Positions 33,505-41,885 of a stretch of DNA of 43,366 bases are shown here, in pieces. A program made the translations under genes and the position numbers. The notes beneath the pieces are model-generated. The model was not told the origin of the DNA. It searched no databases and worked only from the letters and a program-made list of their open reading frames with translations. Position 1 is the stretch's first letter. Every line of letters starts with the position of its first letter. This DNA is from Pseudomonas sp. UBA5706 (GTDB lineage Bacteria > Pseudomonadota > Gammaproteobacteria > Pseudomonadales > Pseudomonadaceae), in the NCBI RefSeq assembly GCF_002419965.1, contig NZ_DIHC01000016.1, positions 1 through 43,366 of the forward strand. The letters are read 5' to 3'.

Positions 33505-35498
33505 AGCTCCCTTTGATGTTTCACCGCAGGCTTGGATTGAATCTGGGCCTGACCCTGAGCGTGCTGCCATTGCTGTGCCACGCTCAGGGTGAGCAACGCT
33601 CGCAGGTTCTGCCGCTGCCATTAACCGGTCCAGCGTTCACTGTCGCCAATGAGGCTTACAGTGCCTATAGCCGCAAGGATTACGACCTGGCGATTGCCAA
33701 GGCGCAGGAGGTGCTGCGTCAGCGCGCCGACGCGGTGGAGTTGCGTAAACTCATCACCCTCGCCGAGCAGGACAAATACCGCCGCGACCACCCTGAGCAT
33801 CACCCCAAGGCGCGTCCAAAGCCGGGCTACCTGGACGGCAGTCGCGCCTTGGCTGCCTACGCCAACGGTGATTACGACCACTCTGCAGCGTTTGCCCGCA
33901 GGGCCATCGCTCAAGCGCCGAAGAACCTGGACTACCGCATGATGCTGATCGAGGCGCTGCAACGTCAGCAGCGTCTGGAAGAGGCTGAAGCGGCGACGGA
34001 ACAAGCCATTGGGGTGGTCGGTCCAGAGCCGGCGTTGACCCGCCGTCTGCAAGGCATTCACCAGCAGATGGCGGTGGCCGGGGCAGCCAAGGGGTATGAG
34101 GCGCTGGCGCGGGGCGATAACGACGCGGCGGTCAGCCATGCCCGGGACGCGGTGCAGCGTTTTCCCAATGAGATCGCCTATCGTCGCCTGCTGGTGAGCG
34201 CGCTGATCGCCCAGCAGCATTACGCCGAAGCTGGCTCGGCTGCCACCGAGGCGCTGGCATTGCAAGGCAACGACGCCACATTGCTCGCCCAGCGTGGGCA
34301 AATGCGTCAGCGCCTGGGCGACCAGCGTGGCGCGCAGCAGGACTTCGCACAGGCGCTGGCCGTGGGTAACCTGCCGCTGCGCGAGCAGGCCTCGCTGTAC
34401 GCTGCCATGGACAAGCCACATGAGGCGCTGGAGCGGCTGAATCAGGCACGCGATGCCGGCGAGTTGCAGCCTGGCGATGAAGTGCAGATAGCGTATCTGT
34501 TGATTCAGTCTGGCGATGATCGAGGCGCGCTTGCGGTATTCAAGCGCGCCGATCGACAGAAGGCTCTCAAGCCCAAGGAAGCGCAGGATGCGGCGTATAC
34601 CGCCATGCGCACGCCTGACGATGTGCAGGCCATTGCCTACTTTCATCGCGTCCTCGACTACCAGCAGGCCGGCGAGTTGCCGATGTCCGAGCAGCAGGTG
34701 TTCGACACTCGTCGTGCCGTCTCAGACCTGTCGCGGGTGTGGGGCTTGACCAACACCACCACTTATCGCGGCTCAAGCACCTCCAATGGCTTGAGTGGCG
34801 CCCCGAGCCGCAATAACAACAGCGTGCAAAACAGCACCGAAGTGTTCTGGCGTCCTGCGGGCTATCGTGATGCGCGCTTTGTCGAATTGTACGGCCGCGT
34901 TACCGACACGCTGTGGAATAAGAAAAGCGGCAACGATAAAGGGCTGGATGCGCTGCAGGGTGCGGTCGGGGTACGGGTCAAACCGTTTACCGATTACAAC
35001 GTCATGGCGGCCTTCGAGCGCACCTTTCCTCTGGGTGATTCCAATGTGAACGGCGACTGGCTGGTCCGCTTGGGCTATGGTTCGAGCATCGGCACCGATT
35101 TACGTGTCGACGTACCGAGCTGGTGGACCTCGCAGCTTTACGCCGAAGCAGGACGCTACCTGCAGGACAAGCGCAATTACTTCAACAGCGAGTGGCAAGT
35201 CGGGCGCAGCTATCGTCTTGATCGCATCAGCCCGCGGCTGGTGGTTTTCCCGCATGTGGTAGCTGCCGTGGATTACGACTCTAAGATGCACAGCGAGGTT
35301 GATGCATTGGGGCACGAGAGCACATCGTCCGACAATGCAGGTGGTTTGGGCGTGGGTGTCGGTACGCGTTACTGGTTTCATGAAACTCGCTACAAGGCGC
35401 CGCAGTCCTACGTTGACTTTTCCGTGCAGTACAGGGAAAAGGTCTTCGGTGACGACAGCGCGCAAGGTGTCTTTGCCCGCATGACCTTTTCGTGGTGA
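33501..35498 (+). CDS. nfrA: NfrA-type outer membrane exporter: TPR domain plus beta-barrel
   Basis: This 665-residue protein has a signal peptide (MKLPLMFHRRLGLNLGLTLS, cleaved near CHAQG) and helical TPR-like repeats over residues about 45-400 (for example AYSAYSRKDYDLAIAKAQEV and LAAYANGDYDHSAAFARRAI). The C-terminal region of about 260 residues looks like an NfrA_C beta-barrel, with STEVFWRPAGYRDARFVELY, VGVRVKPFTDYNVMAAFERT and a final strand ending in Trp. The layout matches BcsC/PgaA-type exporters. It is clearly shorter than E. coli NfrA (about 990 residues), mostly through fewer repeats. In E. coli NfrA is the phage N4 adsorption protein. Translation is coupled to nfrB (ATGA overlap). 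Confidence 0.87.
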   Translation: MKLPLMFHRRLGLNLGLTLSVLPLLCHAQGEQRSQVLPLPLTGPAFTVANEAYSAYSRKDYDLAIAKAQEVLRQRADAVELRKLITLAEQDKYRRDHPEHHPKARPKPGYLDGSRALAAYANGDYDHSAAFARRAIAQAPKNLDYRMMLIEALQRQQRLEEAEAATEQAIGVVGPEPALTRRLQGIHQQMAVAGAAKGYEALARGDNDAAVSHARDAVQRFPNEIAYRRLLVSALIAQQHYAEAGSAATEALALQGNDATLLAQRGQMRQRLGDQRGAQQDFAQALAVGNLPLREQASLYAAMDKPHEALERLNQARDAGELQPGDEVQIAYLLIQSGDDRGALAVFKRADRQKALKPKEAQDAAYTAMRTPDDVQAIAYFHRVLDYQQAGELPMSEQQVFDTRRAVSDLSRVWGLTNTTTYRGSSTSNGLSGAPSRNNNSVQNSTEVFWRPAGYRDARFVELYGRVTDTLWNKKSGNDKGLDALQGAVGVRVKPFTDYNVMAAFERTFPLGDSNVNGDWLVRLGYGSSIGTDLRVDVPSWWTSQLYAEAGRYLQDKRNYFNSEWQVGRSYRLDRISPRLVVFPHVVAAVDYDSKMHSEVDALGHESTSSDNAGGLGVGVGTRYWFHETRYKAPQSYVDFSVQYREKVFGDDSAQGVFARMTFSW

Positions 35499-35506
35499 GG
35501 CACGTA

Positions 35507-36367
35507 TTGAACAGAGCGGCCTTTGCACGGTGGGGAATTATCCTTCTGGCAGCGTTGCTGGTGGTTACGCTAGGCGTGGCCGCCAACGCGTTGCGCCCAC
35601 TTTGGCAGAACATGAAACCAAATATTGCTGGAATTGTATGGCAGCCGGACAACGCCACCGTTGGCATTCAGGGTGATTGGCAGAAGCTCGGAGTGCACGA
35701 ATTGCTGGTTCAGTGGACGGCGGTGGATGGCAGCGCGTTCGTCCCTGGGGCGGGCATGCCCGAGGTACCGGTGTTGCCGGACTGGGCGCGCATCGCCAGG
35801 CAGCCTTGGGCACAGGATGTGATCGTCGGGCTGGCCGGGTTTTACAGCGAGAACCAGTCGCGGGACAACATCGAGGAGCTGGCGGTTTTGTCCGAACGCC
35901 TGGCCAAGGTGAAGACCCCGCTGAATGTCACCGGCTGGTACTTTCCGGCGGAAGTCGACCCCAGCTGGAGCCGTGCCAGCGAGCTGCCGGCGTTGCTCGC
36001 CACACTGCCCAGGCCGCTATGGATCAGCGTGTACGATGGCGCCAACATCGGCCCCGCTGCGACAGCGACGTGGCTCAAGTCCTGGCTGCCGGATGACATC
36101 GGTGTGTTCTTTCAGGACGGCGTTGGCGTCTACGCCCGTACCGCTCCCGTGGCGCGTACCTACGCCGATGCATTGCGCAAGAAGCTGGGCAACAATCGCG
36201 TAAAAATCATCGTCGAAGCCTTTCGCCCGCAAGTCGGCGGCGGATTTCGCTCGGCGACGGCCGATGAACTCAAGCCGCAGATCGCGGCCTACGCGGGGTA
36301 TCCGCTTTACCTGTTCGACGGTCCGCATTACGTGACCCCGGAACTGGTAGAGGGGTTATTGAAGTAG
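35507..36367 (+). CDS. DUF4434-like putative glycoside hydrolase, YbcH-like position
   Basis: This protein of about 286 residues has an N-terminal hydrophobic anchor (WGIILLAALLVVTLGVAANA) and a probable TIM-barrel body. NVTGWYFPAEVDPSWSRAS and IGVFFQDGVGVYART resemble the conserved strands of DUF4434 proteins, a group with glycosidase-like folds. Acidic residues in both motifs are catalytic candidates. It ends the operon, the place occupied by hydrolases in cellulose, Pel and Psl clusters; in E. coli the gene next to nfrA is ybcH. No ATG is available. I favour TTG at 35507, 6 bases after GTGAGG; GTG at 35495, overlapping the nfrA stop, is the alternative. Function is inferred, not shown. Confidence 0.7.
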   Translation: MNRAAFARWGIILLAALLVVTLGVAANALRPLWQNMKPNIAGIVWQPDNATVGIQGDWQKLGVHELLVQWTAVDGSAFVPGAGMPEVPVLPDWARIARQPWAQDVIVGLAGFYSENQSRDNIEELAVLSERLAKVKTPLNVTGWYFPAEVDPSWSRASELPALLATLPRPLWISVYDGANIGPAATATWLKSWLPDDIGVFFQDGVGVYARTAPVARTYADALRKKLGNNRVKIIVEAFRPQVGGGFRSATADELKPQIAAYAGYPLYLFDGPHYVTPELVEGLLK

Positions 36368-36427
36368 CAGGCCGGTTTGACGCTTGGTTGGCCGATTAGC
36401 AAGTTGGTTGATTGGCCTGTATATGCT

Positions 36428-36588
36428 TCCGGCCGAAGGCCGTAGGAGCCGGCTTGCCAGCGATCTGCCGGGTACCGGCAGCAAATCCATTCACCGCGTA
36501 ATTACCTGAAACACCGCATAGACAGGGTTTACTGCCGCTTCGCGCCAGATCGCCGGCAAGCCAGGCTCCTACGCCCTCCGGGCAGAAG
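36428..36588. repeat. REPIN-type long inverted repeat, copy B
   Basis: The left arm begins TTCCGGCCGAAGGCCGTAGG (36427 on) and continues through GCTTGCCAGCGATCTGCCGG. The right arm is CTGCCGCTTCGCGCCAGATC through GGCTCCTACGCCCTCCGGGC. The interior, with TTCACCGCGTAATTACCTGA and CGCATAGACAGGGTTTACTG, is nearly identical to the copy at 43210. It lies 60 bases after the polysaccharide operon and could act as an mRNA-end hairpin. Confidence 0.8.
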
Positions 36589-36793
36589 CGGAGTGCCGCG
36601 AAGTCGGAGCTTTGCGGGTAGGAACGGAGGGCGGCGAAGTCAGGGCTTTGTGGGCAAAGGCGGAGTGCCGCGGATTCGCGGCGGTGCGGTAGAAACGGAG
36701 TGCCGCGAAGTCAGGGCTTTGCGGGCAAAGGCGGAGTGCCGCGGATTCATGGTTTTGCGCATAGAAACGGAGTTCGACGGAATCATGGCTTTT
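36589..36793 (+). repeat. 36-bp tandem repeat array with alternating unit types
   Basis: Units start at 36589, 36625, 36661, 36696, 36732 and 36768 (the last truncated), each beginning CGGAG. Units 2 and 4 share CGAAGTCAGGGCTTTG with a GGGCAAAGG end. Units 3 and 5 share GTGCCGCGGATTC with a TAGAAA end. Units alternate, giving a 71-72-bp higher-order period. The array fills the space between two REPIN-type elements. No long open frame with a ribosome site runs through it in a way that suggests protein. Confidence 0.8.
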
Positions 36794-36870
36794 GATTCTG
36801 GCCGAAGGCCGTAGGAGCCGGCTTGCCAGCGATCTGGCGCGAAGCGGCAGCAAAACCGAACACCGCGATG
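36790..36870. repeat. REPIN-type repeat, shortened copy C
   Basis: TTTTGATTCTGGCCGAAGGC through GCTTGCCAGCGATCTG matches the left arm of the other copies. It then continues as GCGCGAAGCGGCAGCAAAAC, the complement of the inner right arm. The remainder of the right half is missing. Confidence 0.65.
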
Positions 36871-36941
36871 CTGCCGAAGCAACGCGGTTCAACGGTTTTT
36901 CAACTATTGGGCGGCAGGGCCGCGAGCACCGCCGTTCGGTA

Positions 36942-38069
36942 TCACGCCGGTTCGTAGGGTGTGTAATCCACATACCCTTTGCCATCGCCACCGTAGTAGG
37001 TGTCGCGGTCCGGCGTGGTCAGCGGCCAGCCGTTTTTCAGGCGTGCGACCAGGTCCGGGTTGGCAATAAAGGGCTGGCCGAAGGCCGCGAGATCGATCAG
37101 GCCTGCATCCACCAGGTCCTGGGCGCGTTCCAGGGTCATGTCTCCAGCGAGTATCAGCGCTGTCTCGCCCAGTTCGGCCTTGCAGTGTTTGAGCAGCGAG
37201 CGCAACGCTTCTTCTTGCGCGTCCGAGCCTTCGGCGGCGAGGAAGAAGTGGGTCTGGTCCATGACGTGCACATACGCGATGCCCCGTTGGCTCATGCCCG
37301 CACAGAGCGCCGAATAGGTCTGGTCGATTTCGGGGTAGATCGGCATGTCGAACAACTGCCCATAAGGGGAAATGCGAATGCCCACCTTGCTGGCGCCGAT
37401 TCTGGCGGTTACCGCGTCTACCACCTCGAAGACGAAGCGCAAGCGGTGTTCCAGGTTTTGCGCCGAGTAGCGGTCTGTGCGGTCGTTAACCATTGGGTTG
37501 AGAAATTGCTCGATCAGATAGCCATTGGCGCCATGAATCTCCACGCCATCGAAGCCCGCCGCGATTGCATTTTCCGCTGCTTGCGCGAAATCGTTCACCA
37601 CCCGGCCGACCTCTTCAGTGCTCAGCCGACGCGGGATCGAGGTGGGCACGAAGCCGGGCTCTCCGCTTTCGTCGTAACCGAAGGCGATGGCGCCCTGAGC
37701 CGGTTGATCGGTGGCGCTAACCGGCGCCTTGCCGTCAATCTGGATCGAGGTGTGAGACACCCGACCCACATGCCACAGCTGCGCGAACATTCTGCCGCCT
37801 ACGCTGCGCACCGAGTCGGTCACCAGCTTCCAGCCTTTGATCTGTTCGGGGGTAAAGATCCCCGGATTGAACAGATAGCCCTGGCCTTCGCGGGAGATCG
37901 GCGTGCCTTCGGAGACGATCAACCCAGCCGTGCCACGTTGGGTGTAGTGCAGGGCGATCTGTTCCGTGGCGATGTCGTCCGGCGCCCGTGAGCGGGTCAT
38001 CGGCGCCATGACGAAGCGGTTGTTCAGCGGCAGGCCTTTGAGCGCGTAGCGTTCGAATAGATTGATCAT
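36942..38069 (-). CDS. Old Yellow Enzyme-family alkene reductase (NADH:flavin oxidoreductase)
   Basis: This is a 375-residue FMN-dependent reductase of activated alkenes, nitro compounds or xenobiotics. MAPMTRSRA (Thr25) and the FMN/substrate motif HGANGYL (His179, Asn182, Tyr184) are intact, as is LIEQFLNPMVNDRTDRYS. Length and motifs fit the classical NemA/XenB-like branch. It is divergent from a LysR regulator across a 165-base gap, an arrangement typical of stress-induced OYEs. The start at 38069 is preceded by GAGAC. Confidence 0.93.
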   Translation of the reverse strand: MINLFERYALKGLPLNNRFVMAPMTRSRAPDDIATEQIALHYTQRGTAGLIVSEGTPISREGQGYLFNPGIFTPEQIKGWKLVTDSVRSVGGRMFAQLWHVGRVSHTSIQIDGKAPVSATDQPAQGAIAFGYDESGEPGFVPTSIPRRLSTEEVGRVVNDFAQAAENAIAAGFDGVEIHGANGYLIEQFLNPMVNDRTDRYSAQNLEHRLRFVFEVVDAVTARIGASKVGIRISPYGQLFDMPIYPEIDQTYSALCAGMSQRGIAYVHVMDQTHFFLAAEGSDAQEEALRSLLKHCKAELGETALILAGDMTLERAQDLVDAGLIDLAAFGQPFIANPDLVARLKNGWPLTTPDRDTYYGGDGKGYVDYTPYEPA

Positions 38070-38234
38070 GGAAAAGTCTCGTGTGCGGAGAGCAGCTCCC
38101 GTTGCGCTCGATTGCGGCAGCGGTAGCGCCCTCGTGAAAAGATGCTGCGATGGTAGAAGCTTGCCGAAAAAGCCACAATGCAGCGCCTTAGCAAAAGACT
38201 ATTGCGATTTCAGCACTCCGACCGAGGCAACTCG

Positions 38235-39164
38235 ATGCACCTCAAGGCCCACAGATTCTTTGCCATGGTGGCGGTGACCGGCAGTTTTTCCGCGACCGCC
38301 CGACACTTTCAGGTTCCGCCGTCGTCGGTGTCACGCTTCGTCGCGGCGCTGGAGCGCGAGGTCGGGCAGCAGTTGCTGTACCGCAACACCCGGGCGGTGA
38401 AGCTGACCGAGGCGGGCGAACGTTATTACCTGCAGATCCGTGAAGTGCTGGAGCTGCTGGACGCCGCGGACGAGGAGGTCACCGGCAAGGGTGCGGAGAT
38501 CCGCGGGTTGGTGCGAATCAACGCGCCGGTCGCGTTGGGCCATCTGCACATCGTCAACCTGCTGAACGGGCTGTATGACAAATACCCGCAGCTGACGGTC
38601 GAACTGACGGTCACCGATACCTACATCGATCCGGTCCAAGAGGGTGCCGATATCACGTTTCGGGTCGGGCATATGGAGGATTCAGGGCTGATCGGCCGCA
38701 GGCTTTGCGATCAGCAGCACGTGCTGTGTGCCAGCCCCGCGTACCTAGAGAAGCACGGCACACCGCACACGCCGGAGGATCTGCGCAAGCATGGCTGCCT
38801 GGTTTACAAAGGCTCGGGCGGGGCACAGCGCTGGCATTTTCGCCACCGGCAGACCGGCACCCTGGAAATCATTGACGTCAACGGCCCACTGCGCAGCAAT
38901 AACGCCCAGGTGCTGGTGGAGGCGACGCTGGCGGGCAGAGGGGTTGTGTTGTTCCCATCGTGGCTATTCAGCAAGACCAGCTTCACCCACAACAAACTGG
39001 TCAGGCTAATGCCGCAGTGGAGCGGTTCGGTGGAGCAGGCGCAGAGCCAGATTTACCTGCTTTCACCGGAGAATCGCCTTCGCTCGCAGAAGACCAGGGC
39101 GGTGTGGGACTACTTCATTGAGGCGATTGGTTCGCCGCCGTATTGGGATGACCTGCAGGGGTGA
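38235..39164 (+). CDS. LysR-family regulator divergent from the Old Yellow Enzyme gene
   Basis: This is a 309-residue LysR protein with helix-turn-helix AVTGSFSATARHFQVPPSSV followed by SRFVAALEREVGQQLLYRN. The effector domain is of the CrgA-like branch (RGLVRINAPVALGHLHIVNL, DITFRVGHMEDSGLIGRRL). The ATG at 38235 follows GAGGCAACTCG and is preferred over an upstream in-frame ATG at 38178 because the conserved N-terminus MHLKAHRFFAMV begins there. The likely target is the divergent reductase. Confidence 0.88.
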   Translation: MHLKAHRFFAMVAVTGSFSATARHFQVPPSSVSRFVAALEREVGQQLLYRNTRAVKLTEAGERYYLQIREVLELLDAADEEVTGKGAEIRGLVRINAPVALGHLHIVNLLNGLYDKYPQLTVELTVTDTYIDPVQEGADITFRVGHMEDSGLIGRRLCDQQHVLCASPAYLEKHGTPHTPEDLRKHGCLVYKGSGGAQRWHFRHRQTGTLEIIDVNGPLRSNNAQVLVEATLAGRGVVLFPSWLFSKTSFTHNKLVRLMPQWSGSVEQAQSQIYLLSPENRLRSQKTRAVWDYFIEAIGSPPYWDDLQG

Positions 39165-39230
39165 CGCGCCGTACCCCTTAGCCGTACGGCTTGCCAGCGA
39201 TAGGGTCCTGCAAATCGCCACCGTCTGCGA

Positions 39231-39275
39231 ACGCTGATCAGGGCCCTTACGGTCGGTCAGGCCTTTTATCAGCGT
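39231..39275 (-). terminator. Stem-loop overlapping the stop codon of the reductase gene
   Basis: ACGCTGAT at 39231-39238 and ATCAGCGT at 39268-39275 are exactly complementary, with inner GGGCC/GGCC able to extend the pairing. The stop codon of the minus-strand gene (39269-39271) lies in the stem. A short AAAA within the stem but no clear T-run follows, so terminator function is uncertain. Confidence 0.4.
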
Positions 39276-40141
39276 GGATTACGCCGCTCTTCAACCTCGG
39301 CCAGCACCGCCAGATCCATCTCACCCTGGCCATGGTCGACCGCGTCCTGCAGGTTGGCACGCACGCGTTCGGCGGTAGGCATTTCAATCGACACCTGGCT
39401 GGCCGCCGCAAGCACTAGCTCGACATCCTTAAGACCCAGCACTGCCTTGAACGCTGCCGGTTCGTAACGACGCTCGCCGATCAGGCCACCGTAGCCCGCA
39501 TAGACAGGACCGGGGAAAATGCTGTTCGACATCAGCTCCACCAGGTCCTTGGACGCCAAGCCGTGACGGGTTACCAGCACCGCCGCTTCGCTGACGGCCT
39601 GTACCGCCGAGACGATGAGAAAGTTGGCCGCCAGTTTCATTGCATTGGCCGCCGAGGCCTTGTCGCCCAGCGGCCAGGTCTTGCGACCGATCAGATCGAA
39701 CAGCGGCTGCACGCTGGCAAGCGCCTGCTCGGGTCCTGCGGCCAGAACGTTGAGCTGAGCCGCCGCCGCGACGTTCGGCCTGCCCAGCACCGGCGCGGCA
39801 ATGTAATCCACGCCTTGTGCCTTGTGCAGTTCGGCCAGCTCATCGGCCAGGACCACCGAAATGGTTGCCATGTTGACATGGATCAGTGGTCCCTTGAGCT
39901 GCTTTAGCAGGCCGCAATCCAGCAGGACGGCACGCAGCGCCTTGTCGTCGGCGAGCATGCTGAATACCACGTCGGCGGCGAACGCCTGTGCTGGCTCGCT
40001 GACGGCTGTGGCGCCCAGTTCGACCAATGGTTCGGTGGCCTTGGGCGAGCGATTCCAGACCCGCAGTTCGTGCCCGCCTTTCAACAGATTGGCCGCGATG
40101 GCCTGCCCCATGTTGCCAAGGCCCAGGAAACCAATTTTCAT
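39269..40141 (-). CDS. NAD(P)-dependent oxidoreductase, 3-hydroxyisobutyrate dehydrogenase-like
   Basis: This is a 290-residue beta-hydroxyacid dehydrogenase-fold protein. GFLGLGNMG (nucleotide site, residues 4-12) is followed by VWNRS, an Arg that favours NADP. Lys169 in AMKLAANF is the catalytic lysine position. The usual substrate motif DAPVSGG is replaced by AAPVLGRP (115-122), so the substrate probably differs from hydroxyisobutyrate; glyoxylate-type or imine reductases are alternatives. The ribosome site is GGAG before the ATG. It lies 87 bases downstream of the ABC ATPase gene in the same direction and may be the last gene of that operon. Confidence 0.85.
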   Translation of the reverse strand: MKIGFLGLGNMGQAIAANLLKGGHELRVWNRSPKATEPLVELGATAVSEPAQAFAADVVFSMLADDKALRAVLLDCGLLKQLKGPLIHVNMATISVVLADELAELHKAQGVDYIAAPVLGRPNVAAAAQLNVLAAGPEQALASVQPLFDLIGRKTWPLGDKASAANAMKLAANFLIVSAVQAVSEAAVLVTRHGLASKDLVELMSNSIFPGPVYAGYGGLIGERRYEPAAFKAVLGLKDVELVLAAASQVSIEMPTAERVRANLQDAVDHGQGEMDLAVLAEVEERRNPR

Positions 40142-40218
40142 CCGATGTATCTCCGGTAAGCAGCATTAATGACGGCGATTTGCGCAGTAACCGCACTCTA
40201 GCACCCTCATCGGCGCGT

Positions 40219-40237
40219 ACCGACCCCTTCAGTCGGT
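40219..40237 (-). other. Small stem-loop overlapping the stop of the ABC ATPase gene
   Basis: ACCGAC, loop CCCTTCA, GTCGGT is a perfect six-pair hairpin. The stop codon (40229-40231) is in and beside the loop. No T-run follows on either strand; it may be an mRNA-processing or stability signal rather than a terminator. Confidence 0.4.
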
Positions 40238-41080
40238 GTGGCCGTCCGGTCCGTCGTGCAACTGATGAAAGATCGTGCGTTTCATGCGGATGAATTCCGG
40301 GTCCATGACCATGTCCAGGTTGCGCGGGCGGCCAATGGGCACGTCGAGTACTTCCTTGATCCGGCCGGGGCGTGCGCCCATGACGAAGATGCGATCCCCC
40401 AGCAGGATCGCTTCGTCGATGTCGTGGGTCACGAACAGTACGGTCTTCTTGCTGTGCTCCCAGACCTTGAGCAGCAATTGCTGCATCTGCAAACGGGTCT
40501 GGCTGTCGAGTGCGCCGAAGGGCTCGTCCATCAGCAGGATCTGCGGGTCGTTGGCCAGCGCCCGCGCGATCGCCACGCGCTGCATCATGCCGCCGGAGAG
40601 CTGCTTGGAGTAGTTGTCGGCAAAGCGCCGCAAGCCGACTTCGTTGAGGTAGAACTCGACGATTTCCTTGCGCTCGGCAGTGGGCATGCCACGGCGCTTG
40701 AGGCCGAATTCGATGTTCTTTCGCACCGTCAGCCACGGAAACAATGTATAGCCCTGAAACACCATACCGCGATCGGCACCAGGCCCGTCGACCTGCTGCC
40801 CGCCGACGTAAATGTCGCCCGAGGTTGGCTCGGCCAGGCCGGCGGTGAGGTACAGCAAGCTGGACTTGCCGCAACCCGAGGGGCCGACCAGCACCGCGAA
40901 CTGCTGGTCAGGCACCTCGAACGAGACCTTTTCCAGCGCTGTGAACGTACCGCCCGAAGGCGTTTTGTATTGCAGGGTGACATTGTCGACGCGCAGACGC
41001 GGTGTGGCGCTTTTAGCAGCGGGCGCCATGGCAGGCGTGGTTCGCAGCGGGATCGGGGAGCTTGCGTTTACTGAGCCCAT
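40229..41080 (-). CDS. NitT/TauT-type ABC transporter ATP-binding protein
   Basis: This is a 283-residue ATPase like SsuB/TauB: Walker A GPSGCGKSS, Q-loop GMVFQGYTLFPWLTV, signature LSGGMMQRVAIARAL, Walker B LLMDEPFGALD and switch His in FVTHDIDEA. I chose the ATG at 41080 (MGSVNASSP) behind AAGGTGG. It overlaps the permease end by 13 bases. A long N-terminal tail of about 28 residues precedes the domain. The substrate (sulfonate, nitrate, pyrimidine-like or other) cannot be read from the ATPase. Confidence 0.93.
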   Translation of the reverse strand: MGSVNASSPIPLRTTPAMAPAAKSATPRLRVDNVTLQYKTPSGGTFTALEKVSFEVPDQQFAVLVGPSGCGKSSLLYLTAGLAEPTSGDIYVGGQQVDGPGADRGMVFQGYTLFPWLTVRKNIEFGLKRRGMPTAERKEIVEFYLNEVGLRRFADNYSKQLSGGMMQRVAIARALANDPQILLMDEPFGALDSQTRLQMQQLLLKVWEHSKKTVLFVTHDIDEAILLGDRIFVMGARPGRIKEVLDVPIGRPRNLDMVMDPEFIRMKRTIFHQLHDGPDGHTD

Positions 41081-41871
41081 GCGGCCACCTTCAAGCGGAG
41101 GAATCTGAAAAGTTGATCGGTGATCAGACCCAGCAGGCCGATGACCGCGATCGCCAGGAAAATCACATCGACCTGGAAGCCGCGCATGGCCTTGAGGCTC
41201 AGGTAACCCAGGCCGCTGGACGCGGCAACCAGTTCGGCCACCACCAGGTAGGTCCAGGCCCAGCCCATGGTCACGCGCAAGGTGTCGAGCACCCCGGGCA
41301 ACGAGGCGGGCGCGATGACGTGCAACACGGCGTCGCGGCGTGTGGAACCCAAGGTGTACGAAGCGTTGATCAGGTCTTTGGAAATGCCTTTGGAGACGTC
41401 GGCGATCATCACCAGTTGCTGGAAGAACACACCGAAAATGATGATCGAAACCCGCTGCTCCAGCCCAATGCCGATCCACAGGATGAACAGCGGTACGAAC
41501 GAGGTCACCGGCAGGTAGCGGATGAAGTTGACCAGTGGCTCGAGGAAGGCCTGTACCACGCGGAAGCTGCCCATTAGCAAGCCGATCGGCACCGCGACCA
41601 CGGAAGAGATCACAAAGCCGACCATCACCACTTCCACACTGGCCCACACGTGCGGGCCGAGGGTGCCGTCACGGGCCAGGCGCATGGCGGCGTCGAACAC
41701 CGCCCCCGGTGTCGGCACAAACATCGCTGGCACCACGCCGCCGTAGGAGAGCAAGGCCCACAGGCCGATCAATAATACCCACGCCAGACCGCTGGCCCCC
41801 CAGATCACCTGCACCGGCAGGCTGGTCTTGGGCGTGAAGCAGCGGTTCAGCCACGAATTGCGCTTGGACAT
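41068..41871 (-). CDS. NitT/TauT-type ABC transporter permease
   Basis: This is a 267-residue inner membrane permease of the SsuC/TauC type with about six helices. An N-terminal helix (GLAWVLLIGLWALLSYGGVV) precedes FVPTPGAVFDA. The EAA loop region is ASYTLGSTRRDAVLHVIAPA and SLPGVLDTLRVTMGWAWTYL, and SSGLGYLSLKAMRGFQVDVI lies near the end. It lies between the binding protein (14-base gap) and the ATPase (overlap). Confidence 0.92.
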   Translation of the reverse strand: MSKRNSWLNRCFTPKTSLPVQVIWGASGLAWVLLIGLWALLSYGGVVPAMFVPTPGAVFDAAMRLARDGTLGPHVWASVEVVMVGFVISSVVAVPIGLLMGSFRVVQAFLEPLVNFIRYLPVTSFVPLFILWIGIGLEQRVSIIIFGVFFQQLVMIADVSKGISKDLINASYTLGSTRRDAVLHVIAPASLPGVLDTLRVTMGWAWTYLVVAELVAASSGLGYLSLKAMRGFQVDVIFLAIAVIGLLGLITDQLFRFLRLKVAAWAQ

Positions 41872-41885
41872 GGCGTGCTCCTGAC

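Noticed and set aside
36589..36793. CRISPR array
   Set aside because: The 36-bp period invites the idea, but units are contiguous repeats with no unique spacers and no cas gene nearby.
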